A DNA stretch of 64,000 nucleotides from Micromonospora ureilytica (GTDB lineage: Bacteria > Actinomycetota > Actinomycetes > Mycobacteriales > Micromonosporaceae), in NCBI RefSeq assembly GCF_015751765.1, contig NZ_JADOTX010000001.1, positions 4,340,001-4,404,000 of the forward strand. Direction: 5' to 3'. The notes under the pieces were generated by a model. It made no database searches. It worked only from the letters and a program-made list of their open reading frames with translations, and had not been told where the DNA came from. Shown one piece after another: positions 42,123 to 49,070 of this stretch (the first letter of the stretch is position 1; every line of letters begins with the position of its first letter). Position numbers and translations under genes: made by a program.

Positions 42123-42974
42123 GTGGCAATCACGATTCCCGACATCAGCCTGAACGACGGCACCACCATTCCGCAGCTCGGCTTCGGGGTGTTCCAGATC
42201 GAGCCGAAGGACACCGTCGCGGCGGTGACCACCGCTTTCGAGGCGGGCTACCGGCACATCGACACCGCCCAGATGTACGGCAACGAGGCCGAGGTCGGCG
42301 AGGCGGTACGCGTGTCCGGCCTCGACCGGGGCTCGGTCTACGTGACCAGCAAGCTGAGCAACGCCTTCCACCGCCCGGACGACGCCCGCAGGGCGTTCGA
42401 CTCGACGCTCGCGGCGCTGAAGATGGACCACATCGACCTGTTCCTGATCCACTGGCCGCTGCCGACCCTGTACGACGGCGACTACGTCTCGACCTGGAAG
42501 GTGCTGGAGGAGCTTCAGCGCGACGGCCGGGCCCGCTCGATCGGCGTGTCGAACTTCCAGGTGCCGCACCTGGAGCGGCTGGCCGACGAGACGAGCGTCG
42601 TGCCGGTGGTCAACCAGATCGAGGCGCACCCGTACTTCGGCAACGACGAGGTCCGCGCCTACGGCCGTGCGCACAACATCCTCACCGAGGCGTGGTCGCC
42701 GATCGCGCAGGGCAAGGTGCTCGGCGACCCGACGGTGGTCGACATCGCCGAGCAGCTCGACCGGACCCCGGCGCAGGTGGTGCTCCGCTGGCATGTGCAG
42801 CGCGGCGACATCATCTTCCCGAAGTCGACCACCCCGAAGCGGATCGAGGAGAACACCCGGATCTTCGACTTCGAGCTGGACGACGCGGCGATGGAGCGGA
42901 TCACCTCGCTGGACAAGGGCGAGGCCGGCCGCCAGGGCGCGAACCCGGACACCTTCGCCTACCTGCCCAACTGA
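42123..42974 (+). CDS. Aldo/keto reductase, AKR5-like (second in the window)
   Basis: A 283-residue NADPH-dependent carbonyl reductase close to 2,5-diketo-D-gluconate reductase. The signature GYRHIDTAQMYGNEAEVGEA holds the catalytic Asp and Tyr. The Lys lies in VTSKLSN and the His in DLFLIHWPLP. The cofactor-binding IIFPKSTTPKRIEEN and LTEAWSPIAQG also fit. GTG 42123 has AAGGAG five bases upstream. Cytosolic; substrate unknown. A perfect 48-base palindrome follows, acting as a likely terminator shared with the convergent XRE gene. Confidence 0.93.
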   Translation: MAITIPDISLNDGTTIPQLGFGVFQIEPKDTVAAVTTAFEAGYRHIDTAQMYGNEAEVGEAVRVSGLDRGSVYVTSKLSNAFHRPDDARRAFDSTLAALKMDHIDLFLIHWPLPTLYDGDYVSTWKVLEELQRDGRARSIGVSNFQVPHLERLADETSVVPVVNQIEAHPYFGNDEVRAYGRAHNILTEAWSPIAQGKVLGDPTVVDIAEQLDRTPAQVVLRWHVQRGDIIFPKSTTPKRIEENTRIFDFELDDAAMERITSLDKGEAGRQGANPDTFAYLPN

Positions 42975-43011
42975 CCTGAGCCGCCGGCCGCCCGGCGGGT
43001 GATGTCCCGGT

Positions 43012-43059
43012 GAGCGCGATGCCTCAGAGTCATCATGATGACTCTGAGGCATCGCGCTC
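43012..43059. repeat. Dispersed palindrome, copy 2 of 3 (perfect 48 bp)
   Basis: A perfect 48-base palindrome centred at 43035.5 with core GAGTCATCATGATGACTC. Compared with copies 1 and 3, the arm bases TG/CA are replaced by CA/TG, a compensated change. It lies between the convergent aldo/keto reductase and XRE genes. Confidence 0.92.
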
Positions 43060-43069
43060 TTCGGCAAGG

Positions 43070-43912
43070 TCAGGAGCCGACACGTTCGGCGAGCCGGCGG
43101 ACCACCGCCTGAGTGGGCGAACCGGGCTCGGGGACGTAGACGATCAGCCGCTGCTCGGTCTCCGGTACCAGCAGCACCCGGCACTCGAACTCCAACGACC
43201 CCAGGTGGGGATGCGGCACCCGCTTGATCACGGGACGGCGTTCCTCCACCTCGTGTTCCGCCCACAGTCGGGCAAACGAGGGCGAGGTGCCGAGCAGCTC
43301 GGTGACCAGCTCGCGGATCGCCGGGTCGCCCGGGTAGCGACCGTAGGCGGCCCGCAGGTCCGCCACCGTGCTGTGCACGAACCGGCGGGCGTCGGCATCG
43401 GTCCAGTGGCCCTCGGTCACCGAGTGCCGGAACGTCCAGCGGATCATGTTGCGCTCCGCGTCCGGCACGGCCGAGAGGTCGCCCATGAAGTACGTGGCAA
43501 GCCGGTTCCAGGCCAACACCTGGTACGCGGCGTCGACGAGGTACGCCGGAGTCTCGATCATCGCGTCGATCAGGTGCCGCAGCCCGGGGGTCACCTCCCG
43601 GCTCGGCCCGCCGGCCGGAAGCGGATTCTCCCCGGCGATCCGGAACAGGTACTCGCGCTCGTCCCGACTGAGCAGCAGCGCCCGGGCCATCGCGGCAAGC
43701 ACCTGCCGCGACGGGTGCGGCCCGCGGCCCTGCTCCAGCCGGATGTAGTAGTCGATCGACATGCCGGCGAGCTGGGCGACCTCCTGCCGGCGCAGCCCGG
43801 GGGTCCGTCGGCGTTCACCCTCGGGGAGCCCGACCTCGGCGGGCCGCAACCGGGCACGGCGGGTACGCAGGAACGCCGCCAGTTCGTCACGCCGCAGGCC
43901 GCTGCTCGTCAT
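43070..43912 (-). CDS. XRE-type regulator with MmyB-like ligand-binding domain
   Basis: A 280-residue regulator. The helix-turn-helix at about residues 10-75 contains RRTPGLRRQEVAQLAGMSIDYYIRLEQGRGPHPS in outline. From residue 100 on is an MmyB-like PAS-related domain (YLVDAAYQVLAWNRLATYFMGDLS..NMIRWTFRH), which in homologues binds fatty acids. Such regulators usually neighbour and control a short-chain dehydrogenase. Here an SDR gene is divergent 102 bases away, and repression or activation of it is the likely job. CATGCT six bases before ATG 43912 suggests a leaderless mRNA. Confidence 0.92.
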   Translation of the reverse strand: MTSSGLRRDELAAFLRTRRARLRPAEVGLPEGERRRTPGLRRQEVAQLAGMSIDYYIRLEQGRGPHPSRQVLAAMARALLLSRDEREYLFRIAGENPLPAGGPSREVTPGLRHLIDAMIETPAYLVDAAYQVLAWNRLATYFMGDLSAVPDAERNMIRWTFRHSVTEGHWTDADARRFVHSTVADLRAAYGRYPGDPAIRELVTELLGTSPSFARLWAEHEVEERRPVIKRVPHPHLGSLEFECRVLLVPETEQRLIVYVPEPGSPTQAVVRRLAERVGS

Positions 43913-43918
43913 GCCCCC

Positions 43919-43924
43919 AGCATG
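43919..43924 (-). promoter_or_regulatory. -10 box of the XRE regulator gene
   Basis: CATGCT on the minus strand, six bases before ATG 43912. Confidence 0.4.
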
Positions 43925-44001
43925 CCTCTGTCCGGGCCGACCAGGGTGGTACCGCCGGTCCCAGCCTCGGCCCGTCTCTCCCCGGACGCCGTCGGCGCGG
44001 A

Positions 44002-44007
44002 CACGCT
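44002..44007 (+). promoter_or_regulatory. -10 box of the SDR gene
   Basis: CACGCT, seven bases before ATG 44015. Confidence 0.4.
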
Positions 44008-44014
44008 CGACGGC

Positions 44015-44767
44015 ATGACGAACATGACAGCCCTGATCACCGGGGCCAACAAGGGGATCGGCTTCGCCACCGCCCGGCAGCTCGGCGCCCTCGGGATGAC
44101 AGTCCTGGTGGGCGCGCGGGACGCCGAGCGGGGTCGGGCGGCGGAGCGGGAGCTGCGCGACGGCGGCGCGGACGCGGTGTTCGTGCCGCTCGACGTCACC
44201 GACGCCGAGTCGGTGACGGCCGCCGCGAAGCGGGTCGAGACGGAGTACGGCCGGCTGGACGTGCTGGTCAACAACGCCGGAATCGTCCTCGCCGACGGCG
44301 CTCGTGGGTTGCCCAGCGAGACGACAGTGGCGACGCTGCGCCGGCTGTACGAGACGAACGTCTTCGGGGTGGTGACTGTGACGAACGCGCTGCTGCCGTT
44401 GCTGCGCCGGGCACCCGCCGCCCGGATCGTCAACGTGTCGAGCGAGGTCGGCTCGATCGCGGTGATGACCGACCCCAACGGCGCCCTGTTCGAGCTGACC
44501 TCAGTGCCGTACCCGTCGTCGAAGGCGGCGCTGAACATGCTCACCGCGATGTACGCCAAGGAGCTGCGGGACACCCCGATCACTGTGAACGCGGCCAACC
44601 CGGGCTACTGCGCCACCGACCTCAACGGCAACAGCGGCTTCCGCACGGCCGAGCAGGGCGCCGAGGTGAGCGTGCACCTGGCGACCCTGCCCGCCGATGG
44701 GCCGAGCGGCCTGCTCTGGGGCTTCCAGATGGACGCCGGCGGCGGGTACGGCGTGCTGCCCTGGTGA
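44015..44767 (+). CDS. Short-chain dehydrogenase/reductase (SDR)
   Basis: A 250-residue NAD(P)-dependent oxidoreductase of the classical SDR family. The cofactor motif is TALITGANKGIGFATAR. LDVTDAES marks the adenine pocket. DVLVNNAGIV is the NNAG box. The catalytic Ser lies in RIVNVSSEVGS and the YxxxK in VPYPSSKAALNM. The sequence is closest to plant-type carbonyl reductases in this short form. Substrate unknown. It is divergent from the XRE/MmyB regulator, which probably controls it. ATG 44015 was preferred over a second ATG four codons later. Confidence 0.93.
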   Translation: MTNMTALITGANKGIGFATARQLGALGMTVLVGARDAERGRAAERELRDGGADAVFVPLDVTDAESVTAAAKRVETEYGRLDVLVNNAGIVLADGARGLPSETTVATLRRLYETNVFGVVTVTNALLPLLRRAPAARIVNVSSEVGSIAVMTDPNGALFELTSVPYPSSKAALNMLTAMYAKELRDTPITVNAANPGYCATDLNGNSGFRTAEQGAEVSVHLATLPADGPSGLLWGFQMDAGGGYGVLPW

Positions 44768-44777
44768 GGATGAGCGC

Positions 44778-44808
44778 TTGACCTGGAGCGCGCTCCAGCC
44801 TGCAGGGT
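44778..44808 (+). promoter_or_regulatory. MerR-type promoter with 19-bp spacer and 16-bp palindrome
   Basis: TTGACC (44778-44783) and CAGGGT (44803-44808) are exactly 19 bases apart. The spacer holds the perfect palindrome CTGGAGCGCGCTCCAG (44783-44798). An over-long spacer with a central operator is the signature of MerR-family activation. No merR gene lies in the window. Confidence 0.8.
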
Positions 44809-44850
44809 GATCTGTGCGCCCACCGGTAGGGCGCACGAGAGGAGATCCCC

Positions 44851-45837
44851 ATGCGGTACCGCACGATCGGCTCCGACCCGGCGACCCGGCGCGAGGTCAG
44901 CGTGCTCAGCCTCGGCGCGATGCTCTTCGGCAGCGCCACCGACGAGGCCATCTCGTACGCGATCCTCGACCGGTACGTCGAGGCCGGCGGCACGTTCATC
45001 GACACGTCGGACAACTACGCGTTCTGGGTGGACGGCGGGCAGGGCGGGCAGAGTGAGGAACTGCTCGGTCGCTGGCGGCGCAGCCGGGGCGTCGGCGCCG
45101 AGATCGTCATCGCCACGAAGTTGGGCGCCCGACCGTTGGCCCCGGGCACCAGCTACCTGGACAACGCCGAGGGTCTCTCCGCCAAGGTGATCCGCGAGCC
45201 GGCGGAGCGCAGCCGGGACCGGCTCGGTGTGGAGCGACTGGACCTGCTCTACGCGCACATCGAGGACCGGACCGTGCCGCTCCAGGAGACCGTGGAAGGC
45301 TTCGCCGAGTTGGTCGCCGAGGGCACTGTGGGTCTGCTGGGAGCCAGCAACCACCGGGCCTGGCGGGTGGAACGGGCCCGCGCGTTGGCCGCCGCCGCCG
45401 GCCTGCCGGGGTACGAGGTGCTCCAGTACCACCGCAGCTACCTGCCGAACCGCACCGACCTGGTCAGCGAACTGGACCCGGACGGCGAGCCGGGTGGCGT
45501 CGGCGGTGACCTGCTCAGCTACCTGCGTGCCGAACCCGAGCTGACCCTGGTGGCGTACTCGCCGCTGCTCAAGGGGGCGTTCACCCGGGCGGACAAGCCG
45601 CTCAGCTCGGCGTACGACCTGCCGAGCGCGCCACGGCGACTGGAGGCGCTGCGGGAGGTGGCCGGGCAGAGCGGCGCGACTGTCAACCAGGTGGTACTCG
45701 CCTGGTTGCTGGGCGGCGAACTACCGTCCATTCCGCTGGTGGGCGCCTCCTCGATGGCGCAGCTGGAGGAGAGCCTGGCAGCTGTCGACCTGGAGTTGAC
45801 CGCCGAGCAACGGCACCGCCTCGACACCACCTGGTGA
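44851..45837 (+). CDS. Aldo/keto reductase, YajO/IolS-like (third in the window)
   Basis: A 328-residue reductase of the longer AKR branch. VSVLSLGAMLFGS opens the barrel and GGTFIDTSDNYAFW holds the catalytic Asp and Tyr. IATKLGARP has the Lys, and the LLYAHIEDRTVPLQET region carries the His. VPLVGASSMAQLEESL binds the cofactor phosphate. NAD(P)H-dependent, cytosolic, substrate unknown. ATG 44851 follows GAGGAG. The MerR-type promoter 43 bases upstream implies induction by an electrophile, drug or metal sensed by a regulator encoded elsewhere. Confidence 0.92.
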   Translation: MRYRTIGSDPATRREVSVLSLGAMLFGSATDEAISYAILDRYVEAGGTFIDTSDNYAFWVDGGQGGQSEELLGRWRRSRGVGAEIVIATKLGARPLAPGTSYLDNAEGLSAKVIREPAERSRDRLGVERLDLLYAHIEDRTVPLQETVEGFAELVAEGTVGLLGASNHRAWRVERARALAAAAGLPGYEVLQYHRSYLPNRTDLVSELDPDGEPGGVGGDLLSYLRAEPELTLVAYSPLLKGAFTRADKPLSSAYDLPSAPRRLEALREVAGQSGATVNQVVLAWLLGGELPSIPLVGASSMAQLEESLAAVDLELTAEQRHRLDTTW

Positions 45838-45846
45838 CCTGACCAG

Positions 45847-45883
45847 CCGCCCCGCCGACCTCAGCTCCCGGTCGGTGGGGCGG
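45847..45883. terminator. Hairpin terminator overlapping the end of the GNAT gene
   Basis: A 14-bp stem with one G-T wobble (45847-45860 and 45870-45883) and a nine-base loop. It lies between the convergent aldo/keto reductase and acetyltransferase genes and covers the latter's last codons. Confidence 0.75.
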
Positions 45884-46376
45884 TCAGGTCGAGCTGCCAG
45901 TCGTTGGCCCGCATCATCTGCCCCGGCGGGTATTCGAAACCGGTCTCGCCGAGCAGCGTGAAGCCGGCCTTGCGGCACACAGCGTTCGAGGCGGGATTGT
46001 CGACCGAGGGGTAGGCGTGGGCGTAGTGCCGGTCCCGTCGGGCGCGGGCCACGTCGACGACCGCGCGCACCGCCGCGGTCGCCAGCCCCTGCCCCCGGTA
46101 CGCGGGCAGCACCGCCCAGCCCATCTCGTACACCTGTCGCTCGCGCCACTCGCGGGCCCAGTAGCCGACGCTGCCCGCCCTCGCCCCGTCGGGCAGCACC
46201 AGCGTGAACATGCACCCCTGCTCGGTGCCGGAGAAGTGCACGTACCTGTCGTGTCGGGCGAGCACCTGCTCGTCGGTCTCCGGGCCGCCGGTGTGCTTGC
46301 GGGTGTCCGGTGAGTTGAGCTGCCGCAGCAGGTCGAGGTCGTCCTCGTGCCACGGCTCAATCCGTACCTGGGCCAT
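45861..46376 (-). CDS. GNAT family N-acetyltransferase
   Basis: A 171-residue acetyltransferase. RIEPWHEDDLDLLRQLNSPDTRKHTGGPET opens in the RimJ/RimL style. The acetyl-CoA loop is VLPAYRGQGLATAAVRAVVD (R/QxxGxG/A: RGQGLA). The last third holds YPSVDNPASNAVCRKAGFTLLGE, the usual 'N..S..vc.k.GF' closing of the RimJ group. The acceptor is unknown. A GGGGGAG site precedes ATG 46376. Upstream, a 31-base palindrome lies between this gene and the divergent FMN reductase. Confidence 0.93.
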   Translation of the reverse strand: MAQVRIEPWHEDDLDLLRQLNSPDTRKHTGGPETDEQVLARHDRYVHFSGTEQGCMFTLVLPDGARAGSVGYWAREWRERQVYEMGWAVLPAYRGQGLATAAVRAVVDVARARRDRHYAHAYPSVDNPASNAVCRKAGFTLLGETGFEYPPGQMMRANDWQLDLTAPPTGS

Positions 46377-46434
46377 CCGCTCCCCCGTTCGTCGACCCCA
46401 GTCAAGCCGATCCCACCGACATTTCGCCCCGAAC

Positions 46435-46465
46435 CGCGCCCGCTAGATCGGATCTAGCGGGCGCG
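46435..46465. promoter_or_regulatory. 31-bp near-perfect palindrome in a divergent promoter region
   Basis: Arms CGCGCCCGCTAGATC (46435-46449) and its exact complement (46451-46465) flank a single G. It lies between divergent starts at 46376 and 46507, so an operator is more likely than a terminator. Confidence 0.7.
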
Positions 46466-46506
46466 TGTCGTCACCTCGCGCCTTCAGTGTGGAAGGGGGG
46501 GTGGCC

Positions 46507-47061
46507 ATGACGCAGTTGCGGATCGCCGTGATCGTCGGCAGCACCCGGGAGGGGCGGGTCGGCGATCGGCTCGCCCACTGGTTCGTGGAGCAGGCCGAGC
46601 GGCACGACGACCTGACGGTGACGGTCGTTGACCTGACCGAGTACGACTTCCCGGCCACCTACCCCGCCGAGCCGACCGCGTCCATCCGGGCGTTCGTCCG
46701 CGAGGTGGGCCGGGCGGACGCGTTCGTCGTGGTCACCCCCGAGTACAACCACAGTTTCCCGGCACCCTTGAAACAAGCCATCGACTACGCGTACGACGAG
46801 TGGCAGGCCAAACCGGTCGGCTTCGTGTCGTACGGCTGTCGGTCGACCGGCCTGCACGCGGTCGACCAGCTCCGTACCGTCTTCACCGCACTGCACGCGA
46901 TGACGGTGCGCGACGTCGTCGGGATCGACCTGCTCGCCGGCGAGCCGACCGCCCAGAGCACCGACGAGCTGCGCCGCGACGTCGGCGTCCTGCTCGACCA
47001 GCTGCGCTGGTGGGGTCTGGCACTGCGCGAGGGCCGGGCGGCTCGACCCTACGTCTCCTGA
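46507..47061 (+). CDS. NADPH-dependent FMN reductase-like flavoprotein
   Basis: A 184-residue flavodoxin-fold protein. The FMN phosphate loop is IVGSTREGRVGDRLA. The flavin-contact region is VVVTPEYNHSFPAPLKQAIDYAYDEW, which matches the conserved PEYN.S.P..LK.AID block of azoreductase/chromate-reductase-type proteins. FVSYGCRSTGLHAVDQLR follows. It reduces FMN, quinones or azo compounds. ATG 46507 has AAGGGGGG seven bases upstream; GTG 46501 is in frame. The DrrA-like gene begins 27 bases downstream, so an operon is likely. Confidence 0.92.
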   Translation: MTQLRIAVIVGSTREGRVGDRLAHWFVEQAERHDDLTVTVVDLTEYDFPATYPAEPTASIRAFVREVGRADAFVVVTPEYNHSFPAPLKQAIDYAYDEWQAKPVGFVSYGCRSTGLHAVDQLRTVFTALHAMTVRDVVGIDLLAGEPTAQSTDELRRDVGVLLDQLRWWGLALREGRAARPYVS

Positions 47062-47088
47062 ACACGTCCAACACGAAAGGCAAGGATC

Positions 47089-48102
47089 ATGAGTAGACGC
47101 ACCACCGGTCTGGCCATCGAGGCCGAGGGGCTCACCCGCTCGTTCGGGGACACCCGGGCGCTGGCCGGCATCGACCTGCAGGTGCCCGCCGGCACCGTCT
47201 ACGGCCTGCTCGGCCCGAACGGCGCGGGCAAGACCACAGCGGTCCGGGTGCTCGCCACGCTGCTGCGACCCGACGGCGGCTCGGCCCGGGTCTTCGGGCA
47301 CGACGTGGTCACCGAGGCCGACAAGGTCCGGTCCCGGGTCAGCCTCACCGGCCAGTACGCCTCCGTCGACGAGGACCTGACCGGTACGGAGAACCTGGTG
47401 CTCCTCGCCCGCCTGCTCGGCCTGCGCAAGCCTGCCGCTCGGGAGCGCGCGGCGGCACTGCTGGCCGCGTTCGGTCTGACCGAGGCGAGCGACCGCCAGG
47501 TGAAGAAGTACTCGGGCGGGATGCGGCGACGCATCGACATCGCCGCCAGCATCCTGAACACCCCTGATCTGCTCTTCCTCGACGAGCCGACGACAGGTCT
47601 GGACCCGCGGAGCCGCAACCAGGTGTGGGAGATCATCCGGGCGGTGGTGTCGCACGGCACGACCGTGCTGCTGACCACCCAGTACCTCGACGAGGCCGAC
47701 CAGCTCGCCGGGCGGATCGCGGTCGTCGACCACGGCCGGGTGATCGCGGAGGGCACCCCGGGTGAGTTGAAGTCGTCGATCGGCTCCGGCACCGTCCACC
47801 TGCGGCTGCGCGACCCGGGGCAGCGACCCGAGGCGGAGCGGGTGCTCCGGGAGGCGCTCGACGTGCCTGTGCAACTCGCCGCCGACCCGGCGGCGTTGAC
47901 CGCCCGTGTCGGTGAGGCCGGCACCGACCTCGACGCCAGCGCCCAGGCCGCTCGCGCGCTCAACGACCTGGCCCGCGCCGGCATCGTCGTCGACAACTTC
48001 TCCCTCGGCCAGCCGAGCCTGGACGAGGTCTTCCTGGCCCTGACCGACCACCCCGCCGTGCCGACCGACGAGCGCGACGACGAGCTGGAGGCAGCCCGAT
48101 GA
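47089..48102 (+). CDS. ABC transporter ATP-binding protein, daunorubicin-resistance type (DrrA-like)
   Basis: A 337-residue ATPase. Walker A is [14 protein letters not shown], the Q loop lies in [16 protein letters not shown], the signature is [16 protein letters not shown] and Walker B is [37 protein letters not shown] is the H-loop region. VSLTGQ(Y/F)A..DE.LTG and the C-terminal [11 protein letters not shown] are specific to the DrrA family of self-resistance exporters. It powers the permease encoded next, with overlapping genes (ATGA). The drug or lipid carried is unknown. Confidence 0.94.
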   Translation: MSRRTTGLAIEAEGLTRSFGDTRALAGIDLQVPAGTVYGLLGPNGAGKTTAVRVLATLLRPDGGSARVFGHDVVTEADKVRSRVSLTGQYASVDEDLTGTENLVLLARLLGLRKPAARERAAALLAAFGLTEASDRQVKKYSGGMRRRIDIAASILNTPDLLFLDEPTTGLDPRSRNQVWEIIRAVVSHGTTVLLTTQYLDEADQLAGRIAVVDHGRVIAEGTPGELKSSIGSGTVHLRLRDPGQRPEAERVLREALDVPVQLAADPAALTARVGEAGTDLDASAQAARALNDLARAGIVVDNFSLGQPSLDEVFLALTDHPAVPTDERDDELEAAR

Positions 48103-48956
48103 GCGACACCACGACCACCACTACCGAACGGGCGCCGTCCGTCTACGTTCCGTCCGCCGAGGCGCTGGCGACAGTGCTCGCGCCAGGTGCCCGACCGCCC
48201 CGGCCGAGCGCGCTGGGCGCGTCGCTCACCTTCGGCTGGCGGGCCATGCTGAAGATCAAGCACGTGCCGGAGCAGCTCTTCGACGTGACCGCGTTCCCGA
48301 TCATCATGGTGCTGATGTTCACGTACCTGTTCGGTGGCGCCCTCGCCGGCAGCCCGCGCGAATACCTGCAGTTCTTCCTGCCCGGCATCATGGTGACAAG
48401 CGTCGTCATGATCACCATGTACACGGGCGTCGGTCTCAACACCGACATCGAGAAGGGCATCTTCGACAGGTTCCGGACTCTGCCCGTCTGGCGCCCGTCC
48501 GCCCTGGTCGGCATGATCTTCGGCGACGTGCTGCGCTACATCCTCGCCGCCGTGGTGATCCTGAGCCTCGGGCTGGTGCTCGGGTTCCGGCCCGAAGGCG
48601 GGGTGGTCGGGGCTGCCGCCGGGATCGGTCTGCTGGTGGTCTTCTCGTTCGCGTTCTCCTGGGTCTGGACGTTCTTCGGGCTGATCCTGCGCAGCGAGAA
48701 GTCGGTGATGGGGGTCAGCATGATGGTGCTGTTCCCGCTGACGTTCCTCAGCAACGTCTTCGTCGAGCCGAGCACCATGCCCGGCTGGCTCCAGGCGTTC
48801 GTGAAGGTCAACCCGGTGACGCAGCTGGTGGCCGCGATCCGGGGCACGATGAGCGGCGAGTCGGACCCGTCGGCCACGATGTGGCTCCTGCTGTGGAGCG
48901 CCGGCTTCGTCCTGGTCTTCGGCACCCTGACCATGTACAGGTACAACCGCCGCTAA
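48099..48956 (+). CDS. ABC transporter permease, DrrB-like
   Basis: A 285-residue ABC-2 permease with an N-terminal cytoplasmic part of about 60 residues and six hydrophobic segments. [48 protein letters not shown] and [23 protein letters not shown] correspond to the conserved DrrB blocks. The start overlaps the ATPase stop by four bases. With the ATPase it forms a two-subunit exporter, possibly for a hydrophobic natural product. A separate inverted-repeat element lies downstream. Confidence 0.93.
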   Translation: MSDTTTTTTERAPSVYVPSAEALATVLAPGARPPRPSALGASLTFGWRAMLKIKHVPEQLFDVTAFPIIMVLMFTYLFGGALAGSPREYLQFFLPGIMVTSVVMITMYTGVGLNTDIEKGIFDRFRTLPVWRPSALVGMIFGDVLRYILAAVVILSLGLVLGFRPEGGVVGAAAGIGLLVVFSFAFSWVWTFFGLILRSEKSVMGVSMMVLFPLTFLSNVFVEPSTMPGWLQAFVKVNPVTQLVAAIRGTMSGESDPSATMWLLLWSAGFVLVFGTLTMYRYNRR

Positions 48957-48976
48957 CCCCCTCGCACCCCTAACCC

Positions 48977-49052
48977 CCGCGATCTTGCACTTACTGTCCC
49001 GACAAGGGTGGCAAATCCACCTGAATCGACGACCGAAAGTGCAAGATCGCGG
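48977..49052. repeat. Inverted-repeat element with 16-bp perfect arms
   Basis: Arms CCGCGATCTTGCACTT (48977-48992) and its complement (49037-49052) enclose 44 bases. Inside is a second stem GGTGG/CCACC with loop CAAAT (49007-49021). The element lies between convergent genes and can fold as a long terminator. Its AT-richer interior differs from the neighbouring DNA. Confidence 0.85.
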
Positions 49053-49070
49053 AGGGCTGGGGGGTGTGGC

